A DNA stretch of 25,194 nucleotides from a virus: IMG/VR virus record IMGVR_UViG_3300030429_000008, positions 1 through 25,194 of that record. The stretch is one strand, 5' to 3'. Below are positions 14,766 through 21,888 of the stretch, piece by piece. Each line of letters opens with the position of its first letter. Position 1 is the stretch's first letter. Below the pieces are notes generated by a model. It searched no databases, was not told where the DNA came from, and was given only the letters and a program-made list of their open reading frames with translations. Position numbers and translations under genes: made by a program.

Positions 14766-15380
14766 ATCGGTCTCTCCTTCTTGGGTTTCTGCAAAGGGGG
14801 CTTGTCCGTCCTCGGGCACGTCGATGGCGTGGCGGAGCGCGTCTTGGCCTGCGGGCGTGCGTGCCCAGGACAGGACGGCGGAAACCGCGCCTTTCAGGGC
14901 GTCCGCGAAACTGGCGGCAGGCGCGTCGGCCTCCGCCTCTGAGAAGGCGATCTCTAGGGTCACGGCCTCGGCGTCCTCGGCGAACTCGGCGGCCTTCAGC
15001 CCTTTCACGGCGGGGGGCTGGGCACCCAGAAAGCCCACATGCTTAAGGTAGTAGGTGCCGGGGCTCGGGTTTGCTGCGGCTTTGGGGGGATAGAAGCAGG
15101 CGCTAATGCGCTTGAAGCGGCCCGCGCGCACCATCTCGGCGAAGGCGGGTTCGACCTGGTCAGGCTCGGCAAAGAGCTCCGAGCCGTCGGCGCGCAGGCT
15201 CTTGACCCAGCCATAGGCCGGGGCATCGGTGCGGGGATGGCCCACGACGATGGGGGCCTCATGGAGGGCGGGATCATAGGCGGCGGCGATGCCCTCAACC
15301 TCGGCCTCGGAAAAGTCGAGGCTCTGCCCGGATTGGGCGGTGTGGCGGCCAGCGCGGAAGATGTGAAGCGGTTTTGTCAT
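14289..15380 (-). CDS. Head maturation protease with C-terminal scaffold (Mu gpI-like)
   Basis: This 363-residue protein starts MTKPLHIFRAGRHTAQSGQS and has EAPIVVGHPRTDAPAYGWVKSL and ISACFYPPKAAANPSPGTYYLKHVGFLGAQPPAVKGL, both features of Mu gpI-type proteases. The second half (from residue ~206) is a charged coiled-coil-rich scaffold (ALDAREAEIAAKEAAFAEA). Phage Mu uses one gene with an internal start to make protease and scaffold; this protein has the same layout. No strong Shine-Dalgarno precedes ATG 15380; its leader is the 314-bp gap. The nucleophile cannot be assigned from sequence alone. Confidence 0.85.
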   Translation of the reverse strand: MTKPLHIFRAGRHTAQSGQSLDFSEAEVEGIAAAYDPALHEAPIVVGHPRTDAPAYGWVKSLRADGSELFAEPDQVEPAFAEMVRAGRFKRISACFYPPKAAANPSPGTYYLKHVGFLGAQPPAVKGLKAAEFAEDAEAVTLEIAFSEAEADAPAASFADALKGAVSAVLSWARTPAGQDALRHAIDVPEDGQAPFAETQEGETDMSGKDTPTPEDRQAALDAREAEIAAKEAAFAEAQSTTRRAEDAALLDALAKDGRIAPGLKDEMAAFMESLDAQDEVAFAEGKSASPRDWFRDLLSKQTKPLIEFGERASGDATPQVKGSDDITAAAKRLIKDAEAEGRTLSFAEAARHIEATMESDNG

Positions 15381-15466
15381 GACCCGACATTAAGCCGGGG
15401 CGACGGGCCAGATCAGATGAAGGACTTCAGGGGAAAGCGGTCCTGGTGCAGAGGCCGCCTTGGATC

Positions 15467-15496
15467 AGAGTAGCGCCCGAGGGGTGGGCGCGGCAA
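15467..15496 (-). promoter_or_regulatory. Possible promoter for protease and head genes
   Basis: On the minus strand TTGCCG (15496-15491) and TACTCT (15472-15467) are separated by 18 bases, with a CTTG start to the -35 as is common in alphaproteobacteria. Transcription from here would give a leader of roughly 80 bases before ATG 15380. The -10 matches the standard consensus at only three positions. A GCGCCC/GGGCGC inverted repeat lies in the spacer. Weak support. Confidence 0.3.
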
Positions 15497-15570
15497 GCCC
15501 GGAATGCACAAGGCCACTGAACGCCCCACTGAGTGCGCTCATACCTCTGGCGGGGGTTGGGTCGCAAAAT

Positions 15571-15600
15571 CCCCGAGGGGGGTATTAAAGGGGTATTTAA
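15571..15600. repeat. Adjacent 11-bp direct repeats, GGGGTATTAAA / GGGGTATTTAA
   Basis: The two units abut exactly, one helical turn per unit, and differ at one base. They are preceded by the palindrome CCCCGAGGGG. A third copy of the core, GGGGTATT, follows CCCCTCGGGG in the gap at 12582-12596. Position only in non-coding gaps suggests protein binding sites or a transcription-control element. Confidence 0.6.
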
Positions 15601-15694
15601 TGAGGCGCTCAGAGGCCATTGCGGGACAAAGGCCGGGTTGCAGGCCCCGCTCTCAGAGAAATTTGGCCCTGTTAGCCCTGAAGCGGGGTGCAAA

Positions 15695-16210
15695 TCACTG
15701 TCCGGCGGCACTGTCCAAATACTCTTCGATGGTGGCGACGATGGAGTCGGCGTCCTCATCGCCGACCCCGAGATAGGGACGTGCGGGAATGTCTCCCCAC
15801 GGGATCGATATCATGAATTCGCGCCCATTCTTGTCCCGCCCGGCGCGCGCGCCGAACGCCCCGGCCTCGGCTCCGAACTGCATCACGGCGGCCTGAATGA
15901 CGTTCGAACCCCATGCGACCCGGTCCGCCGATGGCTCGGCATTGATTGTGGTCGACAGGATGCGCGAGGGGCCGATCAGGGGCCGGGTGGGCTGGCCGTC
16001 GCCCCGCCGCCGGTACGCCTCGAGCGTGGCCGGGCTCTTGGGTGCCCAAGGATTGCCATCCGGATCGGTGCCGTCTTTGAAGTTCTCCCGCGTGCTATTG
16101 ACCATCAGTTCGCCGATATCCTGCATCAAAGGGGTCATGTCGGTGAGGGCAGCGGACACGCGGGCGAGCGCTTGGGTGATTTCCTCTTCATTGATTTCGA
16201 CGGTGATCAT
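15695..16210 (-). CDS. Mu G-like virion morphogenesis protein
   Basis: This 171-residue protein begins MITVEINEEEITQALARVSA and contains LMQDIGELMVNSTRENFKDG and DGNPWAPKSPATLEAYRRRGDGQP, a well-known signature of the Mu gpG/virion-morphogenesis family (also annotated as tail completion). The family acts when heads and tails join. The start is set by a clear ribosome binding site (AGGAG, seven to eight bases before ATG 16210); an in-frame ATG at 16252 lacks one. The gene ends just before the 314-bp gap. Confidence 0.85.
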   Translation of the reverse strand: MITVEINEEEITQALARVSAALTDMTPLMQDIGELMVNSTRENFKDGTDPDGNPWAPKSPATLEAYRRRGDGQPTRPLIGPSRILSTTINAEPSADRVAWGSNVIQAAVMQFGAEAGAFGARAGRDKNGREFMISIPWGDIPARPYLGVGDEDADSIVATIEEYLDSAAGQ

Positions 16211-16289
16211 GGCTATTCTCCTTTCTGTCGGCTGTGCATCCACCCACCGCATTCAGGTTGCGGGAACGCGTCTGGGCGTACGGGAGGGG
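16211..16289. other. 79-bp spacer between Mu F-like and Mu G-like genes
   Basis: No gene, repeat or clear hairpin is seen. The 3' part (minus strand) holds the ribosome binding site of the G-like gene. Longer than most gene junctions here, so the G-like gene has its own leader within the operon. Confidence 0.4.
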
Positions 16290-17549
16290 TCAGCCGATAT
16301 TTTCCACCCAATAGGTCAAGAGTACGAGCCGCTGGCGTCGCGGTCGCGCGACGAAATGCGCGACATAGCGCCGTGCGCCGATAGTCTTAGTCAGACGCAA
16401 GACCCGAGACTGCACGCTACGGGCATCCGTCCATTCAAAGCTGTCTGGGCGCTGGAATATCTCGGGCAACCGTCCCAAGTCTTCCGGGGTGACCGCTATC
16501 TGCCCACGGGAGGCCTCGCGCTCTGGGTTCCCGTGGCGTGCAAAAATATGACGGATGGAATCCGCGTCAACGGCCACGTCGTAGCGGTCTAGATCGCGCC
16601 GCGCACCCTCGCGGTTGAGCCGGGCCTGAGTGGTAGTCATCAACCCGAGGGACTGGATCGGCTCCCGCTCGGAAATGGTCTTCCGTGCGGCTTGGGTGTT
16701 CGCGGTCTCGACGCGCGCTGCGTAGCGCCGGATATTGTCAGCCAATGACGGCAGGCCTCGGTATCCTTCGACCAGAAGATCGCGGGTCCGGTCCGGGAGG
16801 CTGGCCATGTAGGCCACCGCGAGGTTATACCGCCAATCGACGACCTTGGCCGCCATCGTGCGAATTTCGTCCACGGTGCTGGCCCCGGGCGTGTAATCCC
16901 AGCCCTTGTCGATCCCTTTCGGCGCGCCGGTGCGCGGATCCCGGGATTGCCAGTCGTCGGGCAGGCGCTTGTCCGGGTCGCCGCCGCGACGACGTGCGCC
17001 GTCCTCAGAGCGCGCGCCGATCACGTAGCAGCTGCAGCCCCAGCCGTTGGGCGGGCCATGCGTGATCCAGAACGGGTGATCAGGTGGCAAGACCAGCCCG
17101 TCCCAGCCAAGATGGATCAGGCGCGGCTCAGTTGAGCCGCCGTGCTGGTAGACCCAGAACGCAAAATTGCCCTCGATGAGCTGCGCCATCCGCCCGGCCG
17201 CGTAGCTGGTCGCGATGTTGGTGCGGTAGATCACCCGCGTGCGCCATGCCTCGCCGCGCGTGCTGCCTTCGCCGGTCCAGCCGTGCCAGCCGCGTCGGGT
17301 GACGGTGGCGCGAAAATCGCGGCGGAACTCTTCCAGAGACGTGCCCTGCGAGATGGCCTTATCAACAGAGGCCGCCAGATCCGCCAAGAGGTCGGCCTTC
17401 TGTGCCCCTGCCACCATGAAAGCCCGGTCGTGCTGGGCGAGGGTGATGTCATCCCACCGCGCCGTCGGCACGAGATCGCCCAGGCGCAGGCGAAAGGCGG
17501 CGATCTGCTCGCGGAAGGGACGGCGAAACGTCGCGCCGAGATCAGCCAC
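16290..17549 (-). CDS. Mu F-like head morphogenesis protein with C-terminal BECR-type nuclease-like domain
   Basis: The frame encodes 419 residues from a GTG at 17549. GTG is preceded by GGAGGAAGATA and overlaps the portal stop by eight bases (GTGGCTGA), so I prefer it to the longer ATG at 17582. Residues ~40-180 have the Mu gpF/SPP1 gp7 core: RTRVIYRTNIATSYAAGRMAQL, the usual RT..N...AY..GR motif, and downstream a Cys-containing NGWGCSCYV. The last ~110 residues carry DSIRHIFARHGN and VTPEDLGRLPEIFQRPDS and an ending LTYWVEN, matching the phage Barnase-EndoU-ColicinE5/RelE-like domain pattern. Such domains are often fused to F-like proteins and may act on host RNA or DNA at injection. Domain call is from motifs only. 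Confidence 0.8.
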   Translation of the reverse strand: MADLGATFRRPFREQIAAFRLRLGDLVPTARWDDITLAQHDRAFMVAGAQKADLLADLAASVDKAISQGTSLEEFRRDFRATVTRRGWHGWTGEGSTRGEAWRTRVIYRTNIATSYAAGRMAQLIEGNFAFWVYQHGGSTEPRLIHLGWDGLVLPPDHPFWITHGPPNGWGCSCYVIGARSEDGARRRGGDPDKRLPDDWQSRDPRTGAPKGIDKGWDYTPGASTVDEIRTMAAKVVDWRYNLAVAYMASLPDRTRDLLVEGYRGLPSLADNIRRYAARVETANTQAARKTISEREPIQSLGLMTTTQARLNREGARRDLDRYDVAVDADSIRHIFARHGNPEREASRGQIAVTPEDLGRLPEIFQRPDSFEWTDARSVQSRVLRLTKTIGARRYVAHFVARPRRQRLVLLTYWVENIG

Positions 17550-19035
17550 TATCTTCCTCCAACGCGGCGCGGCCTCCGGCATGCGCCGCCGTGAGGGCCG
17601 ACGCGATCACGTCGCGGAGTGCTGCATCGTCCAGGTCCGGAAACCCGGCCAGCAGCCGCTCGCGGAACTCCGCAAGGCTGGTCGACGTCTCCAGCATCGC
17701 CTCGATTTGTTCGAGCATCGCCAGCATCGGCACCGACGCCTCGTTCGCCAACCGGTCTGCCAGATCGCCCACAGGGCCGTCGAGCGCGCCGTCATGTTCG
17801 GCGAAACCGGCCTCGGGCGTGTCCTCGTCTGGCGGTGTGTTCTCCGGGGGCGTGGCGCGCTCATAGCCGTCGCCGTAGATTTCCTTGACGCGGTCTTCGG
17901 TCATCTGCCAGCCGATCCGATGCAGCTTTTCATCGCGGTCGACGGCGGCGGTTGTATCCTCCGGGTCCTCCATCTTGCGCCACACCCTTGGCGGCGCGAC
18001 ACCGGGGAAGTTGAAACCGCAAAGCCGCGCCACCGGCCCTTCGTTGAAGGATTGGCACACGAGATCCGCGTCGGATTTCTTGACGGCGTCGCCCACGTCG
18101 TCATGCACCTCGGCTTGCGACCGACTGGAGCCATTGTCGGTGGTCATGGTCTGGGACAGCACGATCTTCGAGATGGCGGCATCCATCGTGTCGTGCAGTT
18201 TCTGGTAATCCAGCGAACTTGCCCCCGAGGGCGCTGACAAAAGCTCAATATCCATGCCCTCGGGAATGATGATCCCGGCCTCTGAGCGTATGGCCATGAC
18301 GGCCTCTAGCAGTTTCTTTTGCTCGGCCTCAGTGGCTTGCGACGGGTATTTGCCGCGTGCGGTCGGCATGCCGAATTTGTCGAGGGCGATCAGCCAGAGC
18401 TTCAGCCCGTTGCGTTTGAACCAGACCGGCCAGTAGAGCCAATGCGCGAGGCCTAAGCCGTAAGGTTCGTCGTCGTGATCCGCGCCGGTCGAGAAGACCC
18501 AGAACTTCTCGGGTGGCATTTCCTCGCCTGTGAGCATGTTGGACATGGTCAGCAGGCGCAGGCCGCACTCCTCATCAAAGCGAAACCGCACCCGGTCGCG
18601 CACGCGGATTTCCTCCCAGCCCCAAAGCTGCCCGTCGCGGCGAAACATCTGTTCGGCGACGGAATAGCCATAGAAGAGGCCCCAGAGCATCTTCTCGGTC
18701 AGGCGGTCGAATTTCATGGCCGAAAGCTCGTCGCGCAGCCAGTCGGCCGCGCGTTTGCCCGCCGCCGTTTCCTCGCCCGGCACCACTTCCCATTCCCGGC
18801 TGGTCACGGCCGAGATGCGCTGCGTCATCACTGATTTGACCTGCGGGTCGGTCAGGATCGGCTTGTAGATGTCGAAACTGCCGCCGCCGCGCGTGCGCAG
18901 GATCGGGTCCGTCGGCTCCAGCAGCGGGCCGATCCATGGTCGGGTGATGTCGCGCCCGTGCTGGATGCCCGACAGCTCCATCGGGTTGCGCAGCCGAACC
19001 GAGCGCAGCCGCATTGTGCCGGTTTTTCTAGCCAT
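17542..19035 (-). CDS. Portal protein, DUF935 family (Mu gp29-like)
   Basis: This 497-residue protein begins MARKTGTMRLRSVRLRNPMEL from ATG 19035. I prefer this start to 19077 because GGAGGG lies eight bases upstream and the ATG overlaps the terminase stop (ATGGCTAG). It contains the DUF935 features TDPQVKSVMTQRISAVTSREWEV, LWGLFYGYSVAEQMFR, and LIALDKFGMPTARGKYPSQA. The portal forms the dodecameric ring where DNA enters, at the head vertex, and docks with the terminase coded just upstream. Residues near the C-terminus (DEDTPEAGFAEHDGALDGPV) are acidic and probably exposed. Confidence 0.9.
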   Translation of the reverse strand: MARKTGTMRLRSVRLRNPMELSGIQHGRDITRPWIGPLLEPTDPILRTRGGGSFDIYKPILTDPQVKSVMTQRISAVTSREWEVVPGEETAAGKRAADWLRDELSAMKFDRLTEKMLWGLFYGYSVAEQMFRRDGQLWGWEEIRVRDRVRFRFDEECGLRLLTMSNMLTGEEMPPEKFWVFSTGADHDDEPYGLGLAHWLYWPVWFKRNGLKLWLIALDKFGMPTARGKYPSQATEAEQKKLLEAVMAIRSEAGIIIPEGMDIELLSAPSGASSLDYQKLHDTMDAAISKIVLSQTMTTDNGSSRSQAEVHDDVGDAVKKSDADLVCQSFNEGPVARLCGFNFPGVAPPRVWRKMEDPEDTTAAVDRDEKLHRIGWQMTEDRVKEIYGDGYERATPPENTPPDEDTPEAGFAEHDGALDGPVGDLADRLANEASVPMLAMLEQIEAMLETSTSLAEFRERLLAGFPDLDDAALRDVIASALTAAHAGGRAALEEDSG

Positions 19036-20677
19036 CCGAGAACCCTCCAAAATCCAAGCCCCCGCCGCCTCTGGCAAAGCCCATGCGCCGTCCGCCCATC
19101 GGGCTGATAAAGTCTTCGGCCGTCAGGGCGGTGCGCCGTCCGGTCGATTGAAACTCCATCGGCACCACGTCCTGATTGCTCGCATACCAGGCGAGCGCGC
19201 CTGCGATGGCGCTGTCGCCGTGCCGGTCGAGCCCGTCCGATCCTTTGAAGCGGAAATTCTCAGGCACGCGGATGATGCCGTTGGTGTATTGCAGCGCCTG
19301 ATGGTCGCGCAGCACGTCCTCATGCGCGGGCAGAACGATGGTGCGATCCGAGAAGGCCTCGATATAAGGCGGCATCTCGAGCTCGTACCATTGCCGCGTG
19401 AAGGCCACCTCGACGATCCGCGCGCCGTAGCGTTGGGCCGCGACCTCGGCGAGATAGGCCCCGTTGCCGGTGCGGTCCATCGCGCCTTTTTGGAAATTGG
19501 GCAGCCGGTCGAGCAACCAGAAGAGCACGTCGCGCTGCTGATCGAAGGGGATGTTGCGCAGCTCGACGATGAGCTTGGTGCGCCGGGTGAGATCGACGCC
19601 CTGCTCGAGAATGATGATGTCGGTCGCGTCACCCGAGCGCGCAAAGTCCTCGCCCATGAAATGCGGCCGGGTTCGATCGAGGGTTTCAAGCACGGGTTCA
19701 AGGTGGGTTTTGCACCAGGTAACGGCGGCGGCCTTGCGCACCGCCTCGTCGGCATTCTTGAAACTGTCGGGCTGCGTCCAGCGATGGAACGGGATGCCCT
19801 GCGCCATGCAGGCCTCGATCTGGACGCGCGTCAGTGCCGCGCCCTGCATCTCGGCGGGTTCGGCATCGAGTTCCTGACGCATGGCGGCTTCGCGCGCCCC
19901 GTAGGAGCGCCGGATCGTGCCCTCCCACTCCGCCTCGGCCTCCGCGCCCCACGCCTTGCCCTGCATCATGCAGACGCGTTTATAGAGCCCGTTGGCGACC
20001 GCATCGCCGAAGGTGTAGCGGTGGACCTTAAAGCCGTTCTTGCCCGAGCGCGCCTCGCGGATCAATTCGTTGAAGGCGTTGAGATAGCCGTTGTGGGTCG
20101 AGATGATCCGGACCTTGCCGCCCCAGATCAGCATGGCGTTCACCGCATCGATCACCTCGCGCACGTCCTTGTGGAAGGCCGCCTCGTCGATCACCACGGT
20201 ACCCTGAAGGCCTCGGATATTGGCCGGGTTGGAACTCAGCGCCTCTACGCGGAACCCGGAGGCAAAGCGCACCCGGTAGGCGTTGATGAACTTAGTGGTG
20301 CCATCGGGCTGTTGATCCTCAAAAAGAAACTCCTCGATGGGGTGTGCTGCTCCGGCAATCACCCGCGCGAAATGCGCGACATAGCCGATGGCCTCGCGAC
20401 CCTTGTCCTTGGTGTCGCCGATGTAAAAACAGTTCTGCCCGCCCGCACCACGCGCGGCGGCGGCAATGAGCGCGCAGCCCAGCATCTCGGCAAAGGTGAT
20501 GCCGGTGCGTCGGCCCTTTTCGCAGACCTTGAGGTCGCTCTCATCCGCAAGCCAGCTGCGTTGATGGGCCATCAGAATGCCGTCGGCCAGCGGATCGAGG
20601 CTCTCGGGGATCTCCGAGCCGCGCGGCAGTTCTTCGGGCAGGGCGTCGGGGTCGCGGGTGAGGACCGGCTCTGTCAC
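19028..20677 (-). CDS. Terminase large subunit (Mu gp28-like)
   Basis: This 549-residue protein carries a Walker A-like EKGRRTGIT (residues ~53-61), a Walker B VVIDEAAFH (~161-169) and the coupling motif IISTHN (~191-196), the ATPase part that pumps DNA into heads. The C-terminal half contains SGDATDIIILEQ, VVEL/VELRNIPFDQQ and a late GDSAIAGALAWYAS, with Asp residues fitting an RNase H-like nuclease. ATG 20677 overlaps the upstream stop (ATGA). The Walker A is degenerate (no GKS/T), as in Mu-type terminases. Mu-like phages package from replicated or integrated DNA by headful, which this protein would carry out. Confidence 0.9.
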   Translation of the reverse strand: MTEPVLTRDPDALPEELPRGSEIPESLDPLADGILMAHQRSWLADESDLKVCEKGRRTGITFAEMLGCALIAAAARGAGGQNCFYIGDTKDKGREAIGYVAHFARVIAGAAHPIEEFLFEDQQPDGTTKFINAYRVRFASGFRVEALSSNPANIRGLQGTVVIDEAAFHKDVREVIDAVNAMLIWGGKVRIISTHNGYLNAFNELIREARSGKNGFKVHRYTFGDAVANGLYKRVCMMQGKAWGAEAEAEWEGTIRRSYGAREAAMRQELDAEPAEMQGAALTRVQIEACMAQGIPFHRWTQPDSFKNADEAVRKAAAVTWCKTHLEPVLETLDRTRPHFMGEDFARSGDATDIIILEQGVDLTRRTKLIVELRNIPFDQQRDVLFWLLDRLPNFQKGAMDRTGNGAYLAEVAAQRYGARIVEVAFTRQWYELEMPPYIEAFSDRTIVLPAHEDVLRDHQALQYTNGIIRVPENFRFKGSDGLDRHGDSAIAGALAWYASNQDVVPMEFQSTGRRTALTAEDFISPMGGRRMGFARGGGGLDFGGFSDG

Positions 20678-21243
20678 GCGCGCACCCCCAGAAACTCGCG
20701 ACGCAGCTTGCCGATGACGTCGCTCGATAGTCCCAGCTCATCGCGGGCACTGTCCAATGCTTCGACGGCATTGGCGCGTTCCTCGGCCGCGATGCGGGCG
20801 CGTTCCTTGACCATCAGCTGCTCGCGGATGCCAGCGCTCGACATGATGTCCTTCATCATCTTGCCCAGAAAGTGCAGCTCGCGTGGGTCGATATCCTCGC
20901 CCTCCTTGCTCATCTGCGATTTCAGGACCTTGAAGGCCACGCTGGTCATCATCTGGAAGAGGACGCGGTGACGGTCGGCTTCCTCGGAGAGGTCATTGTC
21001 GGCCAGCCATTGTTGCGCCCAGGCTCCGGCCTCGTCCTGCAGCTTGACGAATTGCTCGTATTCCTGCCCATAGGCATGCAGCGCGCTCTTGCCGATGCGC
21101 AGCTCGAGCCCGTCTTCGGCGAGGCGAAAGTTCAACTCCTCGGCAAGTTCCTCATAGCCGTGAAACCCTTTCGCCTTCCACCAGTCGTGCAGCCACTGGC
21201 GAAGCTCGGCGGGGAGCAGCTCGACCTTGCGGGGTGGGGGCAT
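20674..21243 (-). CDS. DUF3486 protein (Mu gp27-like, possible small terminase)
   Basis: This 189-residue protein begins MPPPRKVELLPAELRQWLHDWW, the DUF3486 opening (R-K-V-E-L-L-P). It continues with KSALHAYGQEYEQFVKLQDE and FKVLKSQMSKEGEDIDPRELHFLGKMMKD. An N-terminal helix-turn-helix with a long helical rest fits a DNA-binding packaging partner; the family lies just ahead of the large terminase in Mu-like phages, so it may be the small terminase. The longer ORF start at 21348 lies inside the preceding gene; ATG 21243 lies directly after its stop. Confidence 0.85.
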   Translation of the reverse strand: MPPPRKVELLPAELRQWLHDWWKAKGFHGYEELAEELNFRLAEDGLELRIGKSALHAYGQEYEQFVKLQDEAGAWAQQWLADNDLSEEADRHRVLFQMMTSVAFKVLKSQMSKEGEDIDPRELHFLGKMMKDIMSSAGIREQLMVKERARIAAEERANAVEALDSARDELGLSSDVIGKLRREFLGVRA

Positions 21244-21244
21244 G

Positions 21245-21547
21245 TCAGAGCCTCCGTGCGCTTGGGCGCTGGATCTCCGGATGCACCGCCTCGCCGCGCG
21301 CGACCTCGATGCCGCGCCGTGTGGCCTCGGCAATGACAAAGTCGCCATGATCGGCGACGGTGACCATGCCCACCTCCTGCAGCCATGCCAGTTCGGTGGT
21401 CACCTGGTCAAAGGTTGAACCCACGCCCACGCCATTGAGGACGTCGCGCAGGATCGAGGCATTGGCGGTGTAGCCCGAGACCTGTTCGAGATGCCGCAGG
21501 ATTGCGAGGCGGCGGTGTTTGCGCAAGGTTGCCTGATAATCGCTCAC
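21245..21547 (-). CDS. Small winged-helix-like phage protein (VpaChn25_0724 type)
   Basis: This 100-residue protein (MSDYQATLRKHRRLAILRHL...) starts at GTG 21547, with GGAGGCAAGA just upstream, and overlaps the previous stop as GTGA. A helix-turn-helix-type pattern (AILRHLEQVSGYTANASILRDVL, then LAWLQEVGMVTVADHGDFV) resembles ArsR/winged-helix domains and the Vibrio phage VpaChn25_0724-like family. In Mu-like phages it sits just before the gp27-type gene. Its role may be in packaging or regulation; I cannot tell which. Confidence 0.75.
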   Translation of the reverse strand: MSDYQATLRKHRRLAILRHLEQVSGYTANASILRDVLNGVGVGSTFDQVTTELAWLQEVGMVTVADHGDFVIAEATRRGIEVARGEAVHPEIQRPSARRL

Positions 21548-21888
21548 GTCTTGCCTCCGTTTAGCAGGTGTTGTTCGTGCCGTGACACGATGGCCTCTAG
21601 CCGCGCGGTGATCATGGCGTTGCCCTCCATGACAGCCGCCATCTTCTCCATTGATCCGGTCTGTCTGACGAGTTCGAGCTGCAGCGAGTGCATGTCATCC
21701 TTGCCCGGCATGTTCTGGACCGACTGCTCAAGCCGCGAGATCCGCGCCTCGTGCCGGTCCATACGCTCGTGTCCCGCCTCCAGCCTTTGATCGAGGTCTT
21801 TGCGACGGGTGGCGATGAAGGTGTAGATGGCCACAATCACTGGTAAGATGACACCCGAGGCCTTCCAGAAGAGATCCCAGTCCATCAT
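21544..21888 (-). CDS. DUF2730 membrane-anchored coiled-coil protein (Mu gp25-like)
   Basis: This 114-residue protein has one N-terminal membrane segment (residues ~6-26: LFWKASGVILPVIVAIYTFI) followed by a long coiled coil (RRKDLDQRLEAGHERMDRHEA...). This is the DUF2730 layout. Two ATGs in a row open the gene; the first overlaps the holin stop as ATGA. One TM plus coiled coil is also the layout of inner spanins, so it could help disrupt the outer membrane, but no outer-membrane lipoprotein partner is seen. Family assignment is firm by pattern; spanin role is a guess. Confidence 0.75.
   Translation of the reverse strand: MMDWDLFWKASGVILPVIVAIYTFIATRRKDLDQRLEAGHERMDRHEARISRLEQSVQNMPGKDDMHSLQLELVRQTGSMEKMAAVMEGNAMITARLEAIVSRHEQHLLNGGKT

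Larger units (their letters stand above)
15381..15694. other. 314-bp non-coding gap between Mu G-like and protease genes
   Basis: The longest non-coding stretch in the window. No supported gene lies here; the minus-strand ORF reading through part of it (110 aa) starts inside the G-like gene, is Pro/Ser-rich and lacks a ribosome site, so I do not call it. Contents: tandem 11-bp repeats GGGGTATTAAA and GGGGTATTTAA (15579-15600), a palindromic CCCCGAGGGG just before them, a perfect 7-bp inverted repeat (CCCCGCT/AGCGGGG) near the upstream end, and a possible promoter at 15467-15496. It is probably an internal control region for head genes. Confidence 0.6.

Noticed and set aside
15427-15759. 110-residue minus-strand ORF reading into the 314-bp gap
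   Set aside because: It starts inside the Mu G-like gene, lacks a ribosome site, and is Pro/Arg/Ser-rich without a domain. Kept as part of the gap.
18869-20971. 700-residue plus-strand ORF
   Set aside because: It is antisense to the terminase, portal and DUF3486 genes, which carry clear motifs. High GC and strong third-position bias make long antisense frames common; no ribosome site or domain is seen.
21612-21836. Overlapping outer-spanin gene in an alternative frame of DUF2730
   Set aside because: The alternative frame has no lipobox and is Arg/Ser/Trp-rich as in shadow frames.
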